The notes beneath the pieces were generated by a model. The model did no database searches. It had not been told where the DNA came from and worked only from the letters and a program-made list of their open reading frames with translations. 64,000 nt of DNA. Origin: Enoplosus armatus (lineage: Eukaryota > Chordata > Actinopteri > Centrarchiformes > Enoplosidae). Positions within the stretch are counted from its first letter, which is position 1, and every line of letters starts with the position of its first letter. A program made the translations under genes and the position numbers. The stretch covers positions 1,029,501-1,093,500 of the forward strand of contig NC_092192.1 of the NCBI RefSeq assembly GCF_043641665.1, read 5' to 3'. Below, piece by piece: positions 1 through 9,919 of this stretch.

Positions 1-360
1 TGGGGACAATGGATATAGTGTATGAACCAAACGTCATAATCCATCCAATAGTTCAGTCAAGACCCAGGTGGTGGACCGACCGACAGACCTGCATTACCTT
101 CCATGGAGCGATGCCACTTGTATGTCTAGGAGACGCAGGGGAGACAAAAGAATATATGAGACATTTGTTAGTTATTTTATCAACCTGGAACCAGATCCAA
201 AATGGACCCGGTTATCAAAACCCAGCCTTAAAAGCGGACTACTCATGTTCCATGTAACGCCAAATCTGGAATACGATCAAGTCTGACGTAAGACGACAGC
301 GGACACGAGTTGAGAGAAGTTGAATAAAGTTGAATGAAAGGAAAACATCATTAACCATGC
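1..360. other. Left edge, no gene seen
   Basis: Only short open frames with no recognisable protein similarity. No repeat or RNA gene was recognised here. Confidence 0.4.
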
Positions 361-369
361 CATGCAGAG

Positions 370-519
370 ACAAAAGCCCTCAGGGGTGTGAAGGCCTACA
401 GGGCACCAAGACGGCCAGAAACGGCCCTGATTGGAGAAGCAGGGGCCGTTCAGTCAGCTTATAAAAAGTCTGTGCCAGACCACCACTGGTCTGGCTGGTG
501 GAGGTTCACATGAACAGAG
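370..519 (+). promoter_or_regulatory. Promoter and non-coding first exon of the first OR
   Basis: A TATA box (TATAAAAA) lies at 460-467. About 25 bases downstream begins a short GC-rich stretch with an inverted repeat (CCAGACCA / TGGTCTGG) and the motif GGAGGTTCAC. It ends at a GT donor after AACAGAG (exon end 519). The same arrangement occurs upstream of the next two ORs (4100-4222 and 7090-7170), and the block GCCCTCAGG about 80 bases before TATA is shared with the second one. The matching acceptor is CTGCAG at 1858-1863, one base before the start codon. The transcription start is inferred from TATA spacing only. Confidence 0.7.
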
Positions 520-1235
520 GTATATCTGACTCACACACTCATACAGTCTAGCAATGTTGTCCTCTGCCGTTCACTGACTGTGTCTGATGTGTTTTGTTGA
601 GAAAGAAAACAGTGAAATGTAAATCTACATGAAAGAACTCAAATCTGAAATGAAATGGACTGAAAGCAGGAAAACAATAATCAGTTTTATCCACAATTAA
701 TACTTGAAAGAATTCAACGTTCCTTAAATGAAACTTGATAAATGCATCAGAGACGCTTCGCATGAAAGATTCCTTCTGTCCTTTAAACACGGGATGAATC
801 TGCTGTTTGTCTGAAGAAGCAACACCTTTAAGCAGTGAAGACAAAATAAATCTGAACTATACTTACATGAAGTGGTGACTTGTTTCCTGGCATTACATAA
901 TATTTTCACCAACAGTCAGACTGGTTGATTTATTGAACTGATAACATAACTCAGTTCAGTGGCGTCAGTGCTGCTGTGCTTCTGTGTCCCAGCTGTTTCG
1001 CTGCCGATCGAACATCTTCGAGCTTCGAGTGTTTTCAGGATTTGAATTTGTCGTTCACTGAAACAGGCACAGCTTGTGAAGGGTGAAGTGCAAAATACTC
1101 ATGACTCTGGTTTTAGATACAAAGCTTTTATGTAACAGGTCTGATAATGTGACTTTATTCTCTGAAGGTTTTAAGACGTCCAAATGCTGTAGTCTTCTTT
1201 TACATGTTGGTGTCCTGAGTGACTCAGCAGCTGGT

Positions 1236-1317
1236 TAGTACCATAGTACTAATAGTACTACTATTAGTACCATAGTACTATTAATACTATAGTACTAATA
1301 GTACTATTAGTACTAGT
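1236..1317. repeat. AGTACT/ATTAGTACT palindromic tandem tract
   Basis: Irregular repeats of AGTACTA and its complement make a run of overlapping palindromes about 80 bases long. It lies inside the 5' UTR intron of the first OR. Confidence 0.8.
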
Positions 1318-1477
1318 AACATTCAACATTCAACAAGTGTCTAAAACAACGTCAGACAGAAATACACTCATACTGTGAGGGCAGGGGGGCCTTTTCACTC
1401 TAAATCCTGGAGTTATGATTTTTAAATCAGATTTGTTTAGTGACAATTTTGAGATTCATCTGGAAATAGGAAACGTG

Positions 1478-1480
<3 letters not shown>

Positions 1481-1532
<52 letters not shown>
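1481..1532. repeat. (CA)26 microsatellite
   Basis: Uninterrupted CA dinucleotide run in the intron of the first OR. Confidence 0.97.
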
Positions 1533-1535
<3 letters not shown>

Positions 1536-1864
1536 TAAACTCTTAAACATCGAAGGATCTCCAGGATGTTGGTTGGATTTCAGTGTTTCAGCAGACACAA
1601 GAGCATGTAAAGGTGTTACGGTGCCTGTACGTAGAGTTCAGATAGAACAATAGAATAAAAGGGTTCTGTTAGAACATGCAGGATATTTAGACTTTACTGT
1701 AATTTCTTTGTACATTTTTCAAACTCGTCGCTGCCTCTTTCAGAGCTGCTCTCATGAAACAGCCCAGAAATGATGATGATGATCTTTATTGACACATCAG
1801 GTTTTGATGACTGAACTCTCTGTCTGTGATCCTCTCCAGGCCCCCCCCCCCACCCCCCTGCAGT

Positions 1865-2815
1865 ATGGAGAACCAAACTTTCAATATGGATGTTCTACAG
1901 CTGGAGGGGTTAAAGGTCAGCCCCCAGTCCTCCATTCCCACATTCGTCCTCCTCCTCCTCATCTACATCTTCATCATGGTGTCCAACATCGGCCTGGTGG
2001 TCCTGATCCTCATGGAGAGGAGCCTCCATGAGCCCATGTATCTGCTCTTCTGCAACATGAGTGTTAACGATGCGTTCGGGGCCACGGCCGTCATTCCTCG
2101 TGTCCTGAGTGACGTTTTTATTCCAAACACAGACCGCTACATCCGTTACATCGACTGCGCCATTCAGGCCTTCTGTGCTCACTTTCATGGAGGCACCTCT
2201 CACACCGTGCTCATCATCATGGCCTTCGACCGCTACGTGGCCATCTGCAACCCCCTGCGATACGCCTCCATCATGACCAACCGGCTGGTGGTGACGCTGT
2301 CGCTGTCGGCCTGGGCGGTGGCCTTTCTCATGATTTCAGTGAGTGTAGGTCTCAGCGTCCGCTTGTCGCGCTGCCGGCGGGTTGTACTCAACCCGTTCTG
2401 CGACAACGCCTCCTTGTTCAAGCTGTCCTGTGAAAACGTTATTATCAACCACATCTACGGCCTCATCAGTGCCATGGTCACCATGTCAGCGTCCCTGTGC
2501 AGCGTCTCGCTCACCTACCTGAGGATCGTCATGGTGTGTTTGAGCAGTAAGAACAAGGCTCTGAACAGCAAAGCTCTGCAGACCTGCGCCACCCACCTGG
2601 CCGTGTACATCATCCTGCTCATGTCAGGCAACATCATCATCATCCTCCATCGCTTCCCTCACTTATCGGACCACAGGAAGCTGGCGTCCATCTTGTTCCA
2701 CGTGGTCCCTCCTTCCATGAACGCTGTTATCTACGGACTGCAAATCAAAGCCGTCAGAGAAAAACTTCTGATCGTATTTAACAGGAATAAAATGACTGTG
2801 TCAGAGGTGAAATGA
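1865..2815 (+). CDS. Olfactory receptor, MENQTF subfamily, copy 1
   Basis: A 316-residue rhodopsin-like seven-transmembrane odorant receptor, expected in the plasma membrane of olfactory neurons and coupled to a G protein. It is intact and of normal family length. Visible signs are an N-glycosylation site NQT at residues 3-5, a TM1 Asn (41), EPMYLLFCN at TM2, Cys98 in TM3 paired by family rule with Cys179, MAFDRYVAICNP at 119-130, SLTYLR at the end of TM5 and KALQTCATHL entering TM6. In TM7 the usual NPxxY is NAVIY (286-290), so the proline is lost. The ATG at 1865 is chosen because it follows the CTGCAG acceptor by one base and matches the paralogues; the open frame upstream lies in the intron. 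Long stretches are identical to the copy at 5489, including silent sites. Ligand unknown. Confidence 0.93.
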   Translation: MENQTFNMDVLQLEGLKVSPQSSIPTFVLLLLIYIFIMVSNIGLVVLILMERSLHEPMYLLFCNMSVNDAFGATAVIPRVLSDVFIPNTDRYIRYIDCAIQAFCAHFHGGTSHTVLIIMAFDRYVAICNPLRYASIMTNRLVVTLSLSAWAVAFLMISVSVGLSVRLSRCRRVVLNPFCDNASLFKLSCENVIINHIYGLISAMVTMSASLCSVSLTYLRIVMVCLSSKNKALNSKALQTCATHLAVYIILLMSGNIIIILHRFPHLSDHRKLASILFHVVPPSMNAVIYGLQIKAVREKLLIVFNRNKMTVSEVK

Positions 2816-4090
2816 CAAGACTGGAATAAATGTAAGGACAGTTAATGAAATACTTGACAAACGTAAATCCCACCATGTGTAGGATTTAAAAGTTCCTTAA
2901 TCAGGTATATTCTAAAATGTAAAACAGCGTAGGTGGACTTTGTAGAACATTAACACAGTAAAGAGGTCTGTAAGCATTGCAGTGGCCCCTGCAACACAAG
3001 TGCATGATGGGACCATATGGGATGGGTCCCTGGAGACGAAGAAAACTGAGCATCACGTTGGGACTGATGGCTGCCTGTGTTCATGCTAATATGCTAACCG
3101 CATTTGAGCGTGACAAACTGGATGTTTTGTCTCCTTTATATTGTAATATTTTCTGATATACCATCATTGATTCGAGTGTAATTACACAAGCTCTTCATGA
3201 GATAAGTATTACATCTAGCATGGATGTGTTTTCATCATGAATCATCTTTAATTCAAAGAGAAAGGGTCCAGGCTAAACTCTGTGACCCTGTCTCCCCTCA
3301 ACCCCCGATCGTCTCCAAACATTACAGCTGAACTGCATTGTCTCTGATAATGATTCTCTTTGAATAATAAATGAACAAAATTAGCAAAATGTCTTAAACA
3401 GGTTCGGTTGATGTACTTTGTGGGCAGCCCGAGTAAAGTCTGTCTGTGGGAAACACTAAAAGACATTATGCAGAAAGTTGAAAACCTTCAAAGGAAAGCT
3501 GTGAGGCTGTTCATGTTTGACTGGAAGCTATTCAGCTCATTCACATTTGTTTCATTTGAATATTTGAATAATATATAAAATGACTTCATCATGGAAACTG
3601 AGTCATTACAAAGTGCACAAAATGGTTTCTTCCTGTCGAAGGTGAGACGATAGTTGACGACAGTAGTTGTCTTGTGTTACTTCTGTAAACTGTCACCTAT
3701 CGCACGCCGCAGCGCAGAGGCTGTTAGCTTTAGCTCGCTTGTGCTATTTCGTAGTGAACCTTGTGATGGATGAACGTTGTGTTATCACTGCTGCTGAAGA
3801 GTGAAGCCACAGTGGACTGATCAACGTGTGGATTTTACTTTGTTCAGTCTGTCTGTAGCCGGGTAGCTAAGGCTAGCTAGCTCTCTGGAGATATCGATGT
3901 CTTGTCCTGCACCGGTCCTCCTGAGTGGCTCCGCATGTCTTCCCTGAGACTAATATCCACGTTACAGTCGGCACTCGTGCGTCACAACAGTCGAAGAAAG
4001 TTAACTTCTGTAAAGAACGCATGTACTTGATACGAGTTTAACAAAGATGGATGCAACTTAAAAACATCATTAAGGTGTTTGGCTATGACG
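2816..4090. other. Intergenic, no gene seen
   Basis: The stretch between the first OR stop codon and the promoter of the second. No open frame with recognisable similarity and no clear repeat was found. AATAAA-like signals just after the stop (for example 2825-2830) could serve polyadenylation. Confidence 0.45.
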
Positions 4091-4099
4091 AAATCAAAG

Positions 4100-4222
4100 C
4101 CCTCAGGAGCGGAGGCCCAAAGTGGCCCGGAGCATCGTGAACCAGGGGCCGCTGAGTCGTCTCATAAAAGGCGTCAGTCAGTCCAAGTCTGGTCTGGCTT
4201 GGGGAGGTTCACGTCAACGGAG
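4100..4222 (+). promoter_or_regulatory. Promoter and non-coding first exon of the second OR
   Basis: The TATA-like CATAAAAG lies at 4163-4170, then the shared block GTCTGGTCTGGCTT and GGAGGTTCACGTCAAC, ending at a good donor AG/GTAAAC (exon end 4222). It aligns with the promoter of the first OR from GCCCTCAGG through the donor and on into the intron. The partner acceptor is CTGCAG at 5482-5487. Confidence 0.7.
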
Positions 4223-5487
4223 GTAAACCTGACGCACACTCATAAAGTTTAACAGTGGTGTCGTCGGTACTGAATGTGCTGCGTCGTATGTTACGTTGAG
4301 AAAGACGACGAGAGTTAAAGGTTAACACTGATGAACAAAATGATCTGTAGTCTGGAGAACTGGAAAAGAATCCAAGATGAAATGGAACGACAGCAGGAAA
4401 ACAATAATCTGATGAAATGACTGAAAGGGTGAATGTTTCAGAGCTGCTTTTTTATTAAATGTTCATATTTGTTCTGTAAAAATGGTCACAGAGTCACGTG
4501 TGAACTCTTAAATATGAGATTTAAAGACCCTGTTGTTGCTGCTTCACTGCTGGACGGGTTGAATGTTGATTGAAATGTTGTTAATGGTGTTGCGTCTCAC
4601 CAGTGAGGCTGTACGTTCCCAGGCTGCTGTGGAAATGAGTGAAATCACAGTGAACATAGAGCTGACCTTTGAGTTGTCTTTGAGGTGTTTTTAGGATCTG
4701 TAATTATTGAGATTCACTGTTGACTGTTGGCTTTTTGTACAACCTGACTTCTGTTTGGTGTCTATTTGTCCTGTTTTGACTTGAGAGACAGGTTGGACAT
4801 TGTCCTGAAGCTAACCGTAAGACTTTCTCTTTGTGCCTGGATATGTGACATCTCAGCACGCAGTGAGAACGTTTATGTTTGAAGCCGGTTTCGTTCCTCC
4901 TTTAGGTTTAGAACGTGTCTCTGATTCTACATGCGATATTCACCTGTGACAGCGCTGATAACAAAGCTAATATAACTGCTGTGAAAACCTAAAATGATCT
5001 TGAAATGTTTGGATTTCAGTGCACCCTCCATGTTTTACTGGGTGCCTTGGCAACAGACCAAACTTACATTCAACCAGTGAAAACAAATATATTGAAAAAT
5101 TAAAAGATATTCTAAATAATAGTGATAAACAGAACTGTGAGTGAAAAATGATCTTGATTTCAGTGTGACTAACTTTTACTGAAATTAAACAATTAAACAA
5201 CTTCAAAATCACCTTAACAGGAGTTTTTTTTTTACGTTTGATTACTTTATTACGTGTACACACCTGTTACCTGTGTCAAAGAACTGAATCATGAAAACAA
5301 TGTTTTTAATTTTTCAGGACGGGACTTTGGCTCTGTTGAATCAAGAGGTCACTTTATTCAACTTTCACCTTTTTAAACTCCTGATGATGATGATGATGAT
5401 CTTCATTGACACATCAGATTTTGATGACTGAACTCTCTGTCTGTGATCCTCTCCAGCCCCCCCCCCCCCCCCCCCACCCCCCTGCAG
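4223..5487 (+). other. 5' UTR intron of the second OR
   Basis: The intron runs from the donor GTAAAC to the acceptor CTGCAG. The last 110 bases match those of the first OR, including GATGATGATG, the CTCTGTCTGTGATCC block and a poly-C tract (5457-5482) directly before the acceptor. No gene lies inside it. Confidence 0.65.
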
Positions 5488-5488
5488 T

Positions 5489-6418
5489 ATGGAGAACCAA
5501 ACTTTCAATATGGATGTTCTACAGCTGGAGGGGTTAAAGGTCAGCCCCCAGTCCTCCATTCCCACATTCGTCCTCCTCCTCCTCATCTACATCTTCATCA
5601 TGGTGTCCAACATCGGCCTGGTGGTCCTGATCCTCATGGAGAGGAGCCTCCATGAGCCCATGTATCTGCTCTTCTGCAACATGAGTGTTAACGATGCGTT
5701 CGGGGCCACGGCCGTCATTCCTCGTGTCCTGAGTGACGTCTTCACTCCGGTCGCGCAGCGCTACATCCATTATTATGAGTGCGTCATTCAGGCCTTCTGT
5801 GCTCACTTTCACGCAGGCATCTCTCACGCCGTGCTCATCATCATGGCCTTCGATCGCTACGTGGCCATCTGCAACCCCCTGCGATACGCCTCCATCATGA
5901 CCAACAGGGTGGTGGTGACGCTGTCGCTGTCGGCCTGGGGGGCAGCTTTCTTTTTGATTGTAATCCTCCTGAGCCTCAGCGTCCGCTTGTCGCGCTGCCG
6001 GCGGGTTGTACTCAACCCGTTCTGCGACAACGCCTCCTTGTTCAAGCTGTCCTGTGAAAACGTTATTATCAACCACATCTACGGCCTCATCAGTGCCATG
6101 GTCACCATGTCAGCGTCCCTGTGCAGCGTCTCGCTCACCTACCTGAGGATCGTCATGGTGTGTTTGAGCAGTAAGAACAAGGCTCTGAACAGCAAAGCTC
6201 TGCAGACCTGCGCCACCCACCTGGCCGTGTACATCATCCTGCTCATGTCAGGCAACATCATCATCATCCTCCATCGCTTCCCTCACTTATCGGACCACAG
6301 GAAGCTGGCGTCCATCTTGTTCCACGTGGTCCCTCCTTCCATGAACGCTGTTATCTACGGACTGCAAATCAAAGCCGTCAGAGAAAAAATTATCATCATA
6401 TTTAAAAGGAAAAAATGA
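5489..6418 (+). CDS. Olfactory receptor, MENQTF subfamily, copy 2
   Basis: An intact 309-residue odorant receptor with a shorter C-terminal tail than its neighbours, ending IFKRKK. The first 85 residues and roughly residues 165-300 are identical to copy 1 at 1865. Differences cluster in the first extracellular loop and TM3 (TPVAQRYIHYYECVIQ) and in TM4 (about 150-163), places where ligand selectivity can change. It has MAFDRYVAICNP, and like copy 1 it carries NAVIY in place of NPxxY. The start ATG follows the CTGCAG acceptor by one base. The pattern of blocks suggests recent gene conversion or duplication with local divergence. Confidence 0.93.
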   Translation: MENQTFNMDVLQLEGLKVSPQSSIPTFVLLLLIYIFIMVSNIGLVVLILMERSLHEPMYLLFCNMSVNDAFGATAVIPRVLSDVFTPVAQRYIHYYECVIQAFCAHFHAGISHAVLIIMAFDRYVAICNPLRYASIMTNRVVVTLSLSAWGAAFFLIVILLSLSVRLSRCRRVVLNPFCDNASLFKLSCENVIINHIYGLISAMVTMSASLCSVSLTYLRIVMVCLSSKNKALNSKALQTCATHLAVYIILLMSGNIIIILHRFPHLSDHRKLASILFHVVPPSMNAVIYGLQIKAVREKIIIIFKRKK

Positions 6419-7085
6419 CTTTGTGTGAGCTGAAATGACAAAACTGAGTTAAATGTAGAGGAAATGGTAATTAAAGTAGTGAAACGTTCCGTTTATATAT
6501 ATCTATATATCTATATATTTAGATAAACAGAATATCTGCCCGGCTGAAGCTGAAGGGTTGGCGGTTTGATCCCCGTCAGTGTGAGCAGCTGAATGAGATT
6601 AAGGAATATATATAAGAACTTCTGCTGTAACAGAAATAAAACCCCTCTGCACATTTCTGCTGTTATCTGTGAGGTTGTTGTCTTTATAGTCAGAAAACAT
6701 TCAGACGCTAGCTTTAGCAGCTGTCAAGTCTATGCTATGACTTTATGCTCAGTATTTCAAATAACTGAATAAACTTTACGCATTAATATCTCCTTGTAAC
6801 AGCTTCTTTATGGGAATGAATCCACTAGTGATAATAGTTCAGTTTCTTTATGCCAAAGTATTACAATATGGACGCGTCGTCACTATGTATTGTTCAAAGA
6901 AAGGACGGGTTGCTGGCCTTCACGTATGTGTGCGATGATAAAGACTGAGGACTCAAACGTCTGCCATGAAAATAAAGCAGCAGCATCGTTCTTGTGCACT
7001 AAAACAGCTGACGGCCAAAACCCCCGTGAGTCCACACAAACACTGACAACCTGCAGGATGATGCTGATGCCAAGTTGACAGCAAC
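6419..7085. other. Intergenic with AT-rich tract and possible SINE remnant
   Basis: A TATATATCTATATAT tract is at about 6494-6530. At 6540-6600 there is a stretch containing GCGGTTTGATCCCCG, which resembles a polymerase III B box as found in tRNA-derived SINEs. No A box was confirmed. No protein-coding signal was seen. Confidence 0.35.
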
Positions 7086-7089
7086 AGTC

Positions 7090-7170
7090 GCCTGGTGACT
7101 GTTGAGCAGCAGTATAAAGTGTCTGTCAGTCCACCTCCGGTCTGGCTGAAGGAGGTTCTCGTCAACAGAG
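7090..7170 (+). promoter_or_regulatory. Promoter and non-coding first exon of the third OR
   Basis: TATAAAGT at 7113-7120 is followed by CAGTCCACCTCCGGTCTGG, then GGAGGTTCTCGTCAACAGAG, then the donor GTAAAC (exon end 7170). The exon and donor resemble those of the two upstream ORs. The acceptor is CTGCAG at 8956-8961. Confidence 0.7.
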
Positions 7171-8961
7171 GTAAACCTGACACACACACACACACACAAG
7201 CTAGCCAGGATGTCTTGATTGTGTCTGCTGTGTTTTAAAGGCAGAAAGCTGTGACAGAAACTGGTTTCCTGAAGAAAGCAGCGAGGTGTGTTTGTTCTGA
7301 TGCTTTCAAGCTGCTTTGTTTTTTCATCAAAGCTACAGTTGGTAATATTATTGAATCATAACTTCAGTTGAAATAACTCATTTTTGGCCTTTGCATGACA
7401 CTAACAATATCTAATTGAGGGGCTCCTTTAAAAAAATGTGTCTGTGATTCAAATTTAAACGTCAATGAAAGGAGAAGAAATGAAATAATATGAAACATGA
7501 ATCTGTCCATGACGTGTTTACTGACCACATGACAACATTTTCATAAGCAGCATCTCTGGTTGATTAACTGAAATGATCTTTTTTCAGTCCTGTCGGTGGC
7601 ACCGTGTCTGCAGACCGACTGACGAGACTCTCGAGTGTTTTCATGTGTTTTTAAGGCGCAGCAGCCGGAAGTGAAATCAGTTTGATGACACATGTTCATA
7701 AAGCTGAAAACAGGACTTTTGTGTCGATACCTGAGAACTTGATTCATGATTTCAGACTCCACGGTTTAATGCACTTCATCATGTTTTCTGTTGAAGGTTT
7801 CTGCTTAATTTCTCTTTTGACTTCAATATTTGTATATTTGAAACTTGTTTTATTTCTAATGTAAAGTCTAAAGTTGACTACAGAGTGAAAAGTGAAGGCA
7901 GTTTTCTTCAACTGCAGTGAAATTGTTTTGTTTTGTGACTGATTTTCTGTGACAGTGCTGCTTTTATTTTACACGTTAAAACGTACAAGTTCCTTTATCG
8001 ACCATCGTCAGCATGTTGATGTAAATGTGTTACAACAAGTTGGACACAAACGCCAGAAAGACGAAACAGGAGAACATAAATGTATGAACTCATTTCCATT
8101 GTTTGATTTTCACATCAGATTTTGAAGCAGTGATATGTAAATAAATGGATATTTACATTCAAAGATGTGAAAACCTGAAATAGATTTCAGTTCAACCTCC
8201 ATGTTGTTTTGGTGACGATGATGTCGTCCAACACGAACACATAAAGCAGCTTCGGTTATTTCAGATTTCTGGTTTGCAGTCAGCGGGTGTGTGTGATGTT
8301 TGTCCTCCACCACCATGATACATTTATTTATTTATTTTAAAATATAAAATAACTGAGGATGTTTGTTTTTTTCAAACTGTGTTGTGTTGTTATGTTTTTT
8401 GATTGTTGCTCATGAAGACATGAATATTGAGTATTTTGGAGAAGAGCGTCGAGGGAAACGTTGGCGGGGAGTGACTTCCCGGATCGAGAGGGGGGCGACA
8501 TCACGACACCCTGTTTAAAATCAAGTCACTGTGTAAGGAGTGGCCTCGGAAGGCAACGGGCCCAGTGCATTCTGGTTGTTGTAGGTTTTCTACCTTTGGA
8601 GCAAAAGGGAATACCACAGCCCCGTTTCTCTGTTTTCTCTGGTCATGTAGCATCAGTTTCAAACATGTTAGCGTCTTTCTGCTGCACAGACAGCCGAAAA
8701 GGGACAAGGGGACAATGAGACAAATAACTACGTTATTTATATATAATCTGTGTGAAATATCTGAAGTCAATGAAAAACAGGTGTGTTCTTTTGTTCCTGT
8801 TCTTTTTTTGCCGTACTCAGGCTCTATTGGATTTTTCTCAAGACATTTCGAGGTTATTTCACACACGTGACTTCTTGTCAGCTCCTCTTTATTAGCAGCA
8901 TCACGGACACAGTGCTGACTGAACTCTGTCTGTGGTCCTCTCCAGGTTCCTCCCCCTGCAG
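7171..8961 (+). other. 5' UTR intron of the third OR
   Basis: The intron runs from the donor GTAAAC to the acceptor CCCCTGCAG. It contains one copy of a dispersed repeat (7331-7440) also present at 13141. An open frame runs from 8783 through the acceptor into the coding exon but is intronic by comparison with the paralogues. Confidence 0.6.
7331..7440. repeat. Dispersed repeat shared with the foldback at 13.2 kb
   Basis: The stretch from AAAGCTACAGTTGGTAAT to GGGGCTCCTTTAAA is similar to 13141-13250 and to the reverse complement of 13520-13560. This suggests a short non-autonomous mobile element (MITE-like). The family is not identified. Confidence 0.6.
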
Positions 8962-8962
8962 G

Positions 8963-9919
8963 ATGGAGAACCAGACTTTCAATGCAGACATTATATTCAT
9001 CGAGGGGTTAAAGGTCAGCCCCCAGTCCTCTGTTCCCGCCTTCGTCCTCCTCCTCCTCATCTACATCTTCATCATGGTGTCCAACATCGGCCTGGTGGTC
9101 CTGATCTTCATGGAGAGGAGCCTCCATGAGCCCATGTATCTGCTCTTCTGCAACATGAGTGTTAACGATGCGTTCGGGGCCACGGCCGTCGTTCCTCGCC
9201 TGCTCAGTAATGTTTTCACTCCGATCGCAGACCGGTACATCCGTTACGTAGACTGTGTCGTTCAGGCCTTCGCCTCTCACTTTCACGCAGGCACTTCTCA
9301 CGCCGTGCTCATGATCATGGCCTTCGATCGCTACGTGGCCATCTGCAACCCCCTGCGATACGCCACCATCATGACCAACAGGATGGTGGCGAAGCTGTCG
9401 GTGGGGGCCTGGGTGGTGGCCTTCATCTCTGTTGCGATCCTCCTGGGTCTCACCATCCGCCTGACGCGCTGCAGGCGGGTTATAATCAACCCGTTCTGCG
9501 ACAACGCCTCCTTGTTCAAGCTGTCCTGCCAGAACCTTCTCATCAACCACATCTACGGCCTCGGCAGCGCCGTGGTCATCCTGGGCTCCTCCCTGTGCAG
9601 CGTCTCGCTCACCTACCTGAGGATCGCCATGGTGTGTTTGAGCAGTAGGAACAAGGCTCTGAACAGCCGGGCGCTGCAGACCTGCGCCACCCACCTGGCC
9701 GTGTACCTGATCATGTTGGTTGCGTCCTTCACCCCCATGATCATGCACCGCAGCCCCGAGTGGGCGGACAACGGGAAAGTGGCGTCCGTCATGTTCCACG
9801 TCGCCCCCCCGGCCCTGAACCCCATCATCTACGGGCTGCAGTGTAAAGAGCTGAGACAGAAGATCGCCAGCGTGCTTCACAAGAATAAAGTCATGGAAGT
9901 GAAAACTTTGCATAAATAA
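8963..9919 (+). CDS. Olfactory receptor, MENQTF subfamily, copy 3
   Basis: An intact 318-residue odorant receptor, more diverged than copies 1 and 2. It has the NQT glycosylation site near the N-terminus, EPMYLLFCNMS at TM2, MAFDRYVAICNPLRY after TM3, NPFCDNASLFKLSC in the second extracellular loop, RALQTCATHL at TM6 and, unlike the first two, a normal NPIIY in TM7. The tail ends KTLHK. The ATG at 8963 lies one base after the acceptor CTGCAG. A second possible acceptor CTCTCCAG lies about 16 bases earlier. The extended open frame from 8783 is read through the intron and was rejected as the start. Confidence 0.93.
   Translation: MENQTFNADIIFIEGLKVSPQSSVPAFVLLLLIYIFIMVSNIGLVVLIFMERSLHEPMYLLFCNMSVNDAFGATAVVPRLLSNVFTPIADRYIRYVDCVVQAFASHFHAGTSHAVLMIMAFDRYVAICNPLRYATIMTNRMVAKLSVGAWVVAFISVAILLGLTIRLTRCRRVIINPFCDNASLFKLSCQNLLINHIYGLGSAVVILGSSLCSVSLTYLRIAMVCLSSRNKALNSRALQTCATHLAVYLIMLVASFTPMIMHRSPEWADNGKVASVMFHVAPPALNPIIYGLQCKELRQKIASVLHKNKVMEVKTLHK

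Larger units (their letters stand above)
520..1863 (+). other. 5' UTR intron of the first OR
   Basis: The intron runs from the donor GTATAT to the acceptor CTGCAG. It holds a palindrome-rich AGTACT tract (1236-1317) and a CA microsatellite. Its first 170 bases resemble the start of the second OR's intron (4223-4415). The acceptor has an unusual polypyrimidine tract made almost only of C (1841-1859). Confidence 0.65.

Noticed and set aside
6540..6600. A tRNA gene
   Set aside because: Only a B-box-like stretch is visible, no cloverleaf or A box could be built; at most a SINE remnant.
8783..8962. Sixty-codon N-terminal extension of the third OR
   Set aside because: It crosses a good CTGCAG acceptor, is not shared by copies 1 and 2, and lies in the 5' UTR intron.
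9008..9913. A 301-codon open frame antisense to the third OR, and similar long antisense frames under the other ORs (for example 25934-26755)
   Set aside because: They are complements of biased OR codons, rich in His, Asp and Gln with no domain, and repeat in each paralogue only because the sense gene is conserved.
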